A DNA stretch of 44,257 bases from DAOTTX01 sp034437515 (lineage in GTDB: Bacteria > Chloroflexota > Anaerolineae > Aggregatilineales > Phototrophicaceae). Below are positions 26,202-32,672 of the stretch, one piece after another. Numbering within the stretch: the stretch's first letter is position 1; every line of letters starts with the position of its first letter. The stretch lies in NCBI GenBank assembly GCA_034437515.1, contig DAOTTX010000303.1:1-44257 (forward strand), written 5' to 3'. Both the position numbers and the translations under genes were made by a program. The notes beneath the pieces are model-generated. The model had not been told where the DNA came from. It saw only the letters and a list, made by a program, of their open reading frames with translations, and searched no databases.

Positions 26202-27281
26202 CTAATCATTTGCCGGGAGTTCCAGACGGATTAGTGTACCGTCAGTTTCGTTGCTATGGACGACAATCGAACCGCCAACGAGGTCAAAGCGTTCCTTGAG
26301 GGCGACCAACCCCTTCGAGCGTGCGTCTTGCACGTCATCATCGCGGGTTTCATCGAAGAGGGCTTCGGCATCGAAGCCGCGCCCGTTGTCGTGGACGGCG
26401 ATCTTAATGGCGCTGGTGGATAAATCTAACCGTACCCGCAAATTTGACGCATCTGCATAGTCCCGCACATGACCAACCAATTCTTGGATGCTGCGGAAGG
26501 TCATCACCTCACGGTGAGATTGCAGTCGCCGTTCCTCACCGACGATCTCCAACTCGGTTTCGATGTCATTTTTGTCCTTGAAGGACTCGACATAGCGTCG
26601 GACGGTCGGTACGACACCGAGGTCATCTAGCATCATCGGGCGCAAGTCAAAGATGAAATCCCGCACCTTCTGGAAAGTCACGCTGGCGGCAGTTTTGAGG
26701 TGGTTGAGTTCTTCACCTGCACGCTCTGGATTGCGGTTGAACAACCGCTCGCAGATTTCAGCTTGTAGGATGAAGTTCGTCAGGGATTGCGCGGGGCCGT
26801 CATGCATTTGCCGGGCGAGGCGCTGGCGTTCTTCTTCCTGTGCCTCGACGATACGCACGATGTTCGGCACCCGGCTGACGCTCTCGCCTGATGGGGCGTC
26901 AGGGTCGTCGAGGATGTCTACGCCCTGGAACTTGGTCAACAGTTGTGAAAGTAACTTTTGCTCTGTTTCCAGCATGCTGTACTGCGTCTGGAACTTTTCG
27001 AGCTGCCCGCGCATCGTCGCTAACCGAAAGCGGGCATCCATCGCTTCGGAGTAACGGTCGCGGATGTCCTCACGCGGCACAGTATCCAGGATGCTCTGCA
27101 TGTTCTGGATTTCTGTTGCATAGTCAGAGTTGCGCTGCTGTTCACGATCCACCATTTGTTGAGTCTGGTCGATCTGAGATTTCATCTCCGTCATTTTGCG
27201 ACGGATGCCGTTCAACTCTTCCGTGATTTTTTCGACTAACTCCTCTTTCGGGTCGTCGTAGACTGTATCACCGTAGCTCAT
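26202..27281 (-). CDS. Soluble sensor histidine kinase, HisKA_3 (NarL/DegS) type
   Basis: A 359-residue kinase with no membrane helix. A long coiled coil (about 15-125) acts as sensor/dimer stalk, as in DegS. The HisKA_3 phosphoacceptor is H160 in ERQRLARQMHDGPAQSL. The ATPase domain keeps the D box (VHDNGRGFD, about 305) and the G box (KGLVALKERFDLVGGS), but the N box reads RSIQELVGHVRDYADAS, where DegS-like kinases have an Asn for Mg-ATP binding. Kinase activity may therefore be low or altered. It follows the response regulator gene by 14 bp and probably forms a pair with it. Likely cytoplasmic signal, unknown. Confidence 0.88.
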   Translation of the reverse strand: MSYGDTVYDDPKEELVEKITEELNGIRRKMTEMKSQIDQTQQMVDREQQRNSDYATEIQNMQSILDTVPREDIRDRYSEAMDARFRLATMRGQLEKFQTQYSMLETEQKLLSQLLTKFQGVDILDDPDAPSGESVSRVPNIVRIVEAQEEERQRLARQMHDGPAQSLTNFILQAEICERLFNRNPERAGEELNHLKTAASVTFQKVRDFIFDLRPMMLDDLGVVPTVRRYVESFKDKNDIETELEIVGEERRLQSHREVMTFRSIQELVGHVRDYADASNLRVRLDLSTSAIKIAVHDNGRGFDAEALFDETRDDDVQDARSKGLVALKERFDLVGGSIVVHSNETDGTLIRLELPAND

Positions 27282-27295
27282 CGTTTCAATCCTCG

Positions 27296-28024
27296 TTATT
27301 TATCCTCGTCGCCGTTTTGTTGCAATCGTACCCAGCCATGCCGGATGGCTGTAATCGCGGCTTGGGTGCGGTCGTCTACGTTCAGTTTGCGCAAAATAGA
27401 CGTCATGTGATTCTTGACGGTCTGCTGGCTGATCCCCAGGTCGGTTGCGATTTCCTTGTTGCTCATGCCACCGGTGACCGAGCGCAAAATCTCGGTTTCT
27501 CTGGGGCTGAGTGGAATAAAGTGCTTTTCTGGATCTTCGGTGTACGGCCCGGTGACGTCACCAAGTTTGTCATTGATCCAATTCTGTAAACCATCATGAT
27601 CTAACCGCTCACCTTCGATCACATAAAGGCGGGAAGCGACATCACGGATGATTTCGGCAAGATCCTCTGCACGGACGTCCTTCGCACAGTAGGCCGAAGC
27701 TCCGGCTCGCATGGCATAAAGCGATTGCTCTACATCATGATAAGCCGTCAACATGACAACGGCAACTTCAGGCAGTTCAGATTTGATCTGTCGTGCGACT
27801 TGATGACCATTCTGGTCAGGTAGGTTGACATCGAGTAAGACGACATCCGGGTTCAGACGCCGGACGATACCGATCCCATCTTGACCGTTATCCGCGTACC
27901 CAACCACGATAATATCCTCTTCCATTGAGAGTGCTTTCTCCAAACCGCCGCGAAACAACGGATGGTCATCAATGGTAATAACATTGATCTTGCGGGAAGT
28001 TCGGCTTAACCTTCGTAGTCCCAT
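27296..28024 (-). CDS. LuxR/NarL-family response regulator
   Basis: A 242-residue regulator. The receiver domain (about 13-130) has DD at 19-20, phospho-acceptor D65 (VVLLDVNLPDQNG) and a conserved Lys near CAKDV; the C-terminal LuxR helix-turn-helix (about 172-236) has PLSPRETEILRSVTGGMSNKEIA...QQTVKNHM. It probably binds DNA as a dimer after phosphorylation by the adjacent kinase. The only in-frame start after an upstream stop is the ATG at 28024, with a weak AGGA close to it. A strong AAAGGAGG (28064-28071) lies 39 bases further upstream and does not serve this ATG. Confidence 0.92.
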   Translation of the reverse strand: MGLRRLSRTSRKINVITIDDHPLFRGGLEKALSMEEDIIVVGYADNGQDGIGIVRRLNPDVVLLDVNLPDQNGHQVARQIKSELPEVAVVMLTAYHDVEQSLYAMRAGASAYCAKDVRAEDLAEIIRDVASRLYVIEGERLDHDGLQNWINDKLGDVTGPYTEDPEKHFIPLSPRETEILRSVTGGMSNKEIATDLGISQQTVKNHMTSILRKLNVDDRTQAAITAIRHGWVRLQQNGDEDK

Positions 28025-28131
28025 AGTCCTGGCCGCGTCCTACCCACACGGACGTATGCCACGCCTCCTTTCCAAAATTTCGTTATTCGAACTCAACTTG
28101 CCACTGCTCCAGTTAAATCAGGTGTCTGGGG

Positions 28132-28161
28132 TTGTTCTCACTGGTACTATATTACTACAAT
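28132..28161 (+). promoter_or_regulatory. Possible promoter upstream of pgeF
   Basis: TACAAT at 28156-28161 is a good -10 hexamer; TTGTTC 18 bases upstream is a weak -35. It lies about 55 bases before the pgeF start in the 193-bp divergent region. Tentative. Confidence 0.3.
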
Positions 28162-28217
28162 AGGCCGAGTATGCCTACAAGTCTTACGACAATTTTGCTG
28201 AATAAGGGCGAAATTTA

Positions 28218-28994
28218 ATGCAATCAAAGAGCTACAACGCACTGCGTTATTATCATTTTGAGCAATGGCCCGGCTTGAAGCATGGGATCTTCACCCGTCA
28301 TGGTGGGGTGAGCAGGGCACCGTGGGCCTCACTCAATGCTGGTGGCACATTAGGTGATAATGTTGACGCGGTGCGCACAAACCACGAACGGATGTATGAG
28401 GCGTTACGGGTGAACCCGGCGCGTGCCTGTACCGTGTGGATGGTCCATAGCGCGGATGCCGTGATCGTCGATGGCCCGGTTAGCGGGCGGCGTTGGGTGG
28501 CTTTAGCCGATGCGATGGTGACGGATAAACCGGATACGCCGTTAGTCATGCGCTATGCGGATTGTACACCGCTCATGTTTTACGATCCGGTGAAGGGGGT
28601 GATCGGCGCGGCACACGCTGGTTGGCGCGGCACTGTGAGTGGTGTGGCTGCCAACACAATCAAGACGATGGTGCAGGCTTACGGCTGTAAACCGTGTGAC
28701 ATCCAGGTCGGGATCGGCCCAGCGATTGGCCCGGCGGCCTATCAAATCGGCGAAGAGGTGGTTGAGGCCGTTCAGAACTACTATGGCAGCATCGAAGGGT
28801 TAATCCGGCGTGACCCGGCAGACGGTAGCGCCTATTTCGATCTATGGGAGGCAAACCGGCGCGACCTGAGTAATGTCGGGGTTGAGCAGATCGAAATCGC
28901 CGCGATTTGCACCGCGCAGAACACACACGACTTTTACTCTCACCGGGCAGAAAAAGGACGTACCGGACGTTTCGGTACGGTCATCTCGCTATGA
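28218..28994 (+). CDS. pgeF: Peptidoglycan editing factor PgeF (laccase-domain protein)
   Basis: A 258-residue protein of the YfiH/PgeF family, which removes wrongly inserted L-serine muropeptide precursors or acts on purine nucleosides. The zinc ligands of the family are present: H77 (MVHSAD), C116 (ADCTP) and H133 (AHAGWRG). The N-terminal HGGVSRAPWASLNAG and C-terminal CT...F(Y)SHR...GR-GRFG signatures fit. AAGGGCG lies 8 bases before the ATG. Its TGA overlaps the yggS start (ATGA, 28991-28994), giving translational coupling to the yggS-yggT-yggU group. Confidence 0.94.
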   Translation: MQSKSYNALRYYHFEQWPGLKHGIFTRHGGVSRAPWASLNAGGTLGDNVDAVRTNHERMYEALRVNPARACTVWMVHSADAVIVDGPVSGRRWVALADAMVTDKPDTPLVMRYADCTPLMFYDPVKGVIGAAHAGWRGTVSGVAANTIKTMVQAYGCKPCDIQVGIGPAIGPAAYQIGEEVVEAVQNYYGSIEGLIRRDPADGSAYFDLWEANRRDLSNVGVEQIEIAAICTAQNTHDFYSHRAEKGRTGRFGTVISL

Positions 28995-29722
28995 CGGAAC
29001 TTCTCGCAGAACAGATCAAGCAAAATGTTACGCGGGTACAGGCGCAAATCGACGCGGCCTGTGCGCGTGCTGGTCGCAGCGCCGACGAGGTCACGCTGGT
29101 CGCCGTCAGCAAGAAAAAGCCCATCGCTGATATTCTGGCGGCTTCTCATGCCGGTGTGCAACATTTCGGCGAGAATCGCGTAGAAGAATCGCAGGGAAAG
29201 ATCCCACAGATTGATGTGCCGGTGACGTGGCATATGGTCGGGCACATCCAAAGCCGGAAGGCGCGGCACATCCCGCCGTTGTTTCATATCGTACACTCGG
29301 TTGATAGCGTCAAGCTGGCGGAAAAACTCTCTCGACAGCTTGCGGATGAGGCGCAACCGTTGGATGTGTTGGTGCAGGTGAACGTCTCCGGCGAGGCACA
29401 AAAATACGGCTTTGAGGCGTTTCGCTGGCGCGATGACGGGGCTATTCGGGGCCATCTCTGGTCAGAAGTTGAGCAGATATTTGCGTTGCCCAATCTGAAT
29501 GTGCGTGGTTTGATGACACTCGCGCCGATTGTCGAGGACATCGAGCAAACGCGCCCGGTCTTTACCGAGCTGGCGCTGCTGCGGGATGCCCTAGCGGACG
29601 CTTTCAACATCACACTGCCCGATCTGAGCATGGGCATGACCGATGATTATCCGGTCGCCATTGAAGAAGGGGCAACTATCATCCGCATTGGTCGGGCGAT
29701 TTTCGGCGAACGCGAGGGCTGA
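28991..29722 (+). CDS. yggS: PLP homeostasis protein YggS family
   Basis: A 243-residue pyridoxal-phosphate-binding protein (PLPBP) that buffers PLP in the cytoplasm. PLP lysine lies in LVAVSKKKP, followed by HFGENRVEESQGK, WHMVGHIQSRKAR, VHSVDSVKLAEKLSRQ, the QVNVSGEAQKYGF strand, RGLMTLAP and the phosphate-binding SMGMTDDYPVAIEEGATIIRIGRAIFG. The true start is the ATG overlapping the pgeF stop; the open frame extends 28 codons further but inside pgeF. Operon: pgeF-yggS-yggT-yggU. Confidence 0.96.
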   Translation: MTELLAEQIKQNVTRVQAQIDAACARAGRSADEVTLVAVSKKKPIADILAASHAGVQHFGENRVEESQGKIPQIDVPVTWHMVGHIQSRKARHIPPLFHIVHSVDSVKLAEKLSRQLADEAQPLDVLVQVNVSGEAQKYGFEAFRWRDDGAIRGHLWSEVEQIFALPNLNVRGLMTLAPIVEDIEQTRPVFTELALLRDALADAFNITLPDLSMGMTDDYPVAIEEGATIIRIGRAIFGEREG

Positions 29723-29780
29723 TGCCCGGTCGCCCTCTGGTAATTTTGAATTCTCGACGACTAACTGAGCAGGAGACTCT

Positions 29781-30035
29781 ATGATCGGCTTAATTGTCTG
29801 GTTATTGCAAATCTATAATTTCATCATTCTCGCACGGATCATCATCAGCTACTTCCCCAATATTGATCCGAATAATCCGTTGGTGCAGGTGCTCTATCAG
29901 GTGACGGAACCAGTACTCGCACCCGTCCGCACTGCTCTACAACGGCAGTTCGGGATGCAGCCGTTTGATTTTAGTCCGCTGGTGGTCTTCATCGGCATCA
30001 TTATCCTACGGACGCTTCTGTTATCATTTGCGTAG
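29781..30035 (+). CDS. yggT: YggT family membrane protein
   Basis: An 84-residue protein with two hydrophobic helices (about 1-20 and 62-82). The central SYFPNIDPNNPLVQVLYQVTEPVLAPVR region is the conserved YggT signature. In the family it is linked to osmotic protection or cell-division-plane proteins, with a poorly known function. AGGAG precedes the ATG. It lies 58 bp after yggS and before the DUF167 gene, matching the conserved yggS-yggT-yggU order. Confidence 0.93.
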   Translation: MIGLIVWLLQIYNFIILARIIISYFPNIDPNNPLVQVLYQVTEPVLAPVRTALQRQFGMQPFDFSPLVVFIGIIILRTLLLSFA

Positions 30036-30133
30036 TATGGTAACACCATGCTAATCTATGGCAAATTCGAATGATGTGACGTGTTGAGCTGTTTCGTTGT
30101 AGAATAAGACAGTTTACATCGCGTAGGAAGAGG

Positions 30134-30451
30134 TTGTACATGGATCGTAAATTTGAGATCACAGATGCAAAAGGTGGTTCTGCTTTTACCGTGCGTGTGG
30201 TGACTCGCGCCGTGGATACAGAAATCGTCGGCCTGCAAGCGGACGGCGTACTGAAAGTCCGTCTGAAAGCATCCCCGGCGGGTGATGACGCAGCCAACAA
30301 AGAGTTGGTTGATTTCCTGGCAAAAAGGCTCGATGTCGATATCAAAAAGGTCGAGATCGTGGCCGGTAAAGAGGGCCGTGATAAGCTCGTCAGTGTGGAA
30401 GGCATTACGACGGATGAGGTGGAAGCGAAACTCGGTTCGCTTGACAAGTAA
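30134..30451 (+). CDS. yggU: DUF167 (UPF0235/YggU) family protein
   Basis: A 105-residue protein with the DUF167 core: FTVRVVTRAVDTEIVG, VLKVRLKASPAGDDAANKELVDFLAKRLDV and KVEIVAGKEGRDKLVSVEG. Small cytoplasmic proteins of this family have no established reaction. GGAAGAGG lies upstream of the ATG. The last 11 bases overlap the start of the next lipoprotein gene. Confidence 0.93.
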   Translation: MYMDRKFEITDAKGGSAFTVRVVTRAVDTEIVGLQADGVLKVRLKASPAGDDAANKELVDFLAKRLDVDIKKVEIVAGKEGRDKLVSVEGITTDEVEAKLGSLDK

Positions 30452-31256
30452 CCTCGCATTCTGTTTGTTCTTTGCGATAGCAGCATTAATCGCGTGTTCC
30501 CCGGAACAAGAGGGTGGTGCATCCCCGGTGCCCACCCAATCTTTGATTCGCTCTACCACGACCCCGACACCACAAATCCCCACATTGACGCCGACCCCGG
30601 CACCACAGACCGGCATCCGCGCGGCTGATTTGATCGACACGACCCCGCCGGAGATTGCCCAGCTCGAAGACCCTGACCAGCGACGACTGGCGCAGATGGT
30701 CTACGAAGATGTGACGGCGTCGGTGGAAAATGCGCAACTCGCGGTGATCCAACCGGTGCGCTGGCCTTCTGCTAGTTTGCTCGGTTGCCCGATGACCACC
30801 AGCGATGATGATGTCCCCGGTTATCGCATCTTGATGACGGCGGGTGACATCGTGTTTGAATACCATACGGATACAGGCGAAAATGTCCGCTTTTGCCGGC
30901 AGACCCCGATTGCAGAAGCCGAGGACGACTTACTTGTGTTGATCGATCCCATCGCAGGTGATATGTTGGCGTTGGCGCAACGCCGCCTCGCCGCTGAGTT
31001 CGACATCGCGCAGCGACGGGTGCAGCTCGTCGAGATGCGCTCTGTTGTCTGGCCTGATTCTAGCCTGGGCTGTGCGACCGATCAGGTGCCGAGCCAGCAA
31101 ATCCCGACAGAAGGGTATCGGTTGGTGGTTTCTGTCGCCGATGAAGCCTACATCTTCCACACCAATTTTGTCGATATGATCCGCTGTGCCCCGGAGGACG
31201 AGGTGCTACCGACCCTCGAAACCGAACCCCCACCGGAGGCGACCCTCGCGCTTTAA
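30441..31256 (+). CDS. Lipoprotein with two tandem repeats
   Basis: A 271-residue lipoprotein (lipobox ALIAC, Cys19) read from a TTG start that overlaps the yggU stop by 11 bp; the frame extends further upstream inside yggU but no start there makes a signal sequence. After a Thr/Pro linker (about 35-65) two similar modules follow, each with RRLA, a V-x-WP-x-(S)SLGC segment, a GYR-(I/L)-strand, and a Y/I-F-H-T-x...C end (Cys pairs likely disulfides). The repeat is recurrent in Chloroflexota surface proteins as far as I recall; function unknown. Located downstream of pgeF-yggS-yggT-yggU. Confidence 0.72.
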   Translation: MTSNLAFCLFFAIAALIACSPEQEGGASPVPTQSLIRSTTTPTPQIPTLTPTPAPQTGIRAADLIDTTPPEIAQLEDPDQRRLAQMVYEDVTASVENAQLAVIQPVRWPSASLLGCPMTTSDDDVPGYRILMTAGDIVFEYHTDTGENVRFCRQTPIAEAEDDLLVLIDPIAGDMLALAQRRLAAEFDIAQRRVQLVEMRSVVWPDSSLGCATDQVPSQQIPTEGYRLVVSVADEAYIFHTNFVDMIRCAPEDEVLPTLETEPPPEATLAL

Positions 31257-31314
31257 GCCGCCCCAGATGCTTTCTCCTGCCAATGTGGAACGTTTGCGGC
31301 ACGGTGAGCGTATA

Positions 31315-31336
31315 CAGTACAGACAGTCTGTTACTG
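31315..31336. promoter_or_regulatory. Imperfect palindrome upstream of the small ORF
   Basis: CAGTA-CAGAC-A-GTCTG-T-TACTG: two nested inverted repeats with a single unpaired base in each half-interval. It ends 13 bases before the ATG of the 28-residue ORF and covers the expected promoter or leader region. It could be an operator. Only the symmetry is seen; no binding protein is known. Confidence 0.35.
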
Positions 31337-31349
31337 ATGGAGAAAACGC

Positions 31350-31436
31350 ATGAAACGATCAAGATTTCCGATAGAGTTGTTTGAATTTCTTGGTTTTATC
31401 GTGCTGCTGTTGGTGATGGCTCAACTAATCGCCTGA
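31350..31436 (+). CDS. Putative 28-residue single-helix membrane peptide
   Basis: A short ORF with a basic start (MKRSRFPIELFEF) followed by a hydrophobic helix (LGFIVLLLVMAQLIA). GGAG sits 7 bases before the ATG. The amino-acid pattern (positive-inside, one transmembrane helix) is what a real small membrane protein would look like, but at this length chance is possible. It lies between the lipoprotein gene and the convergent citrate synthase gene. Confidence 0.45.
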   Translation: MKRSRFPIELFEFLGFIVLLLVMAQLIA

Positions 31437-31443
31437 TTTACAC

Positions 31444-32571
31444 CTACGGCACCGCGATACAACGCTCTGCTGGCCCGATATACTGTGACTTGGGACGAAC
31501 AATCCGGTTATTCGCTAACTGTTCGCGGATGTGTGCCGTCCAGCCGATCATACGAGCAGCGACGAACGTCGGTGTAAACAAGTCCCGCGTAAGACCTGCC
31601 ATATCTAACACCACCGCTGACCAATACTCGACGTTGGTCGCAATGCCACGCCCCGGTTTTAGCGCCTCAAATGTCTCTAGAATAGTCGTCTCAATCTCAG
31701 CGGCGTATTGCGCCAACGGTGCGTTGAATTCCATTGCTGTGCGTTTGAGCGCGTCCGCACGAGGATCGTAAGTCTTGTAGACGCGATGCCCAAAGCCCAT
31801 AATCTTCTTACTGTTCTCGATCTTCTCCGTAACCCAGGCTTCGGCGTTTTCCGCTGCTCCGATCTCATCGAACATTTCCAGCACTTTACTCGGTGCGCCA
31901 CCGTGCAGTGGCCCCGCCAACGCGCCAACCGCCGCCACCACCGCTGAGCCGACATCCGTGCCTGTGGAGGCGACCGACCGAGCCGCAAATGTCGAGGCGT
32001 TCAGTCCATGATCGGCGACCAAAATCATGTAGCGTTCGATGGCGCGGGCTTGCATGTCGGTTGGATTTTTGCCGGTTACGGAGTGCAAATAATGCCGTGC
32101 CCAGGGGATGCCCGGTTGCGCTTCGACGAGGTCGAGTGCGCGGGGCAAGCGATAGGCTGCGGCGATCACCAAAGGGGTGATGGCTGCCACACGGAAGCAA
32201 TCATGCTCGATCTGTTCCGGTGTCATGTCGATGGTGCTTTCCAACCCCCAGGCTGCACAGGTGATCGACAGGGCGGAGCGGAGCACGGTCATAAATGGGG
32301 CGTCGGCCGGCAGGGTGCGGATAACTTGATGCACGACTTGTGGTAGTGTTTGCAAACTGTAGGCGTCCGCAAGCAGGGAGTCGGTAGCTTCCTTCATGGG
32401 GAGGTCGCCGGTCAAAAGCAGCGACCATACTTGCTCGAAACTGCACTGCTCGACCAATTTGTGGATCGGGTAGCCTTGATAAATTAACTGCCCGGCCTGT
32501 CCATCAATGTGAGAGATAGCGGTCTGTGCGGCGATGACGCCTTCCAAACCGGGAGAATAACTTGTTGACAT
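31444..32571 (-). CDS. Citrate synthase (CitA/GltA-like)
   Basis: A 375-residue short-type citrate synthase, condensing oxaloacetate and acetyl-CoA in the cytoplasm. Signature residues are H188 (ADHGLNAS), H223 (PLHGGA), H262 (GFGHR) and the basic RP-x-SQYIGP tail. The catalytic Asp of the NVD motif is Glu here (NVEYW, E315). I recall similar NVE in actinobacterial CitA-type enzymes, so this may be normal for the subgroup. It could also be a 2-methylcitrate synthase. AACGGAG precedes the ATG. It is divergent from the HTH-citrate synthase gene; the 101-bp gap holds overlapping promoters and operators. Confidence 0.93.
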   Translation of the reverse strand: MSTSYSPGLEGVIAAQTAISHIDGQAGQLIYQGYPIHKLVEQCSFEQVWSLLLTGDLPMKEATDSLLADAYSLQTLPQVVHQVIRTLPADAPFMTVLRSALSITCAAWGLESTIDMTPEQIEHDCFRVAAITPLVIAAAYRLPRALDLVEAQPGIPWARHYLHSVTGKNPTDMQARAIERYMILVADHGLNASTFAARSVASTGTDVGSAVVAAVGALAGPLHGGAPSKVLEMFDEIGAAENAEAWVTEKIENSKKIMGFGHRVYKTYDPRADALKRTAMEFNAPLAQYAAEIETTILETFEALKPGRGIATNVEYWSAVVLDMAGLTRDLFTPTFVAARMIGWTAHIREQLANNRIVRPKSQYIGPAERCIAVP

Positions 32572-32593
32572 GGTGAAAACTCCGTTTGTGTAA

Positions 32594-32619
32594 TCAATAG
32601 GTTGATCTCATCCTATTGA
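32594..32619. promoter_or_regulatory. Candidate operator 1 (TCAATAGG/CCTATTGA)
   Basis: An 8-bp inverted repeat TCAATAGG (32594-32601) and CCTATTGA (32612-32619) with a 10-base spacer. It overlaps the -35 of the plus-strand promoter and the -10 region of the minus-strand promoter. A second shorter repeat ATCAA-TAGG-TTGAT (32593-32606) overlaps it. Likely binding site of a dimeric regulator, possibly the HTH-citrate synthase itself. Confidence 0.5.
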
Positions 32620-32631
32620 AATATGTATAAT
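32602..32631 (+). promoter_or_regulatory. Promoter of the HTH-citrate synthase gene
   Basis: TTGATC (32602-32607) and a perfect TATAAT (32626-32631) are separated by 18 bases, giving a start site near 32638. Operator 2 then lies at about +5 to +20, a good place to block transcription. Confidence 0.65.
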
Positions 32632-32639
32632 GTTGTCAA
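32610..32639 (-). promoter_or_regulatory. Candidate promoter of the citrate synthase gene
   Basis: On the minus strand a perfect TTGACA (32639-32634) is followed after 18 bases by TAGGAT (32615-32610), four of six matches to the consensus. The two divergent promoters overlap, so they cannot easily be occupied together. Confidence 0.45.
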
Positions 32640-32641
32640 TC

Positions 32642-32657
32642 TTGATTAAATAATCAA
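32642..32657. promoter_or_regulatory. Candidate operator 2 (TTGATT-AAAT-AATCAA)
   Basis: A perfect 6-bp inverted repeat with a 4-base spacer, 15 bases before the start codon of the HTH-citrate synthase gene. Its half site TTGAT/ATCAA recurs in operator 1. Autoregulation is inferred. Confidence 0.55.
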
Positions 32658-32672
32658 TGTATTGGGTGAGAT

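Noticed and set aside
28907..28990. Upstream extension of yggS
   Set aside because: It lies inside pgeF and has no ribosome site. The ATG overlapping the pgeF stop matches the family start.
30282..30440. Long N-terminal extension of the two-repeat lipoprotein
   Set aside because: It overlaps the DUF167 gene in another frame. The TTG start at 30441 gives a proper lipoprotein signal.
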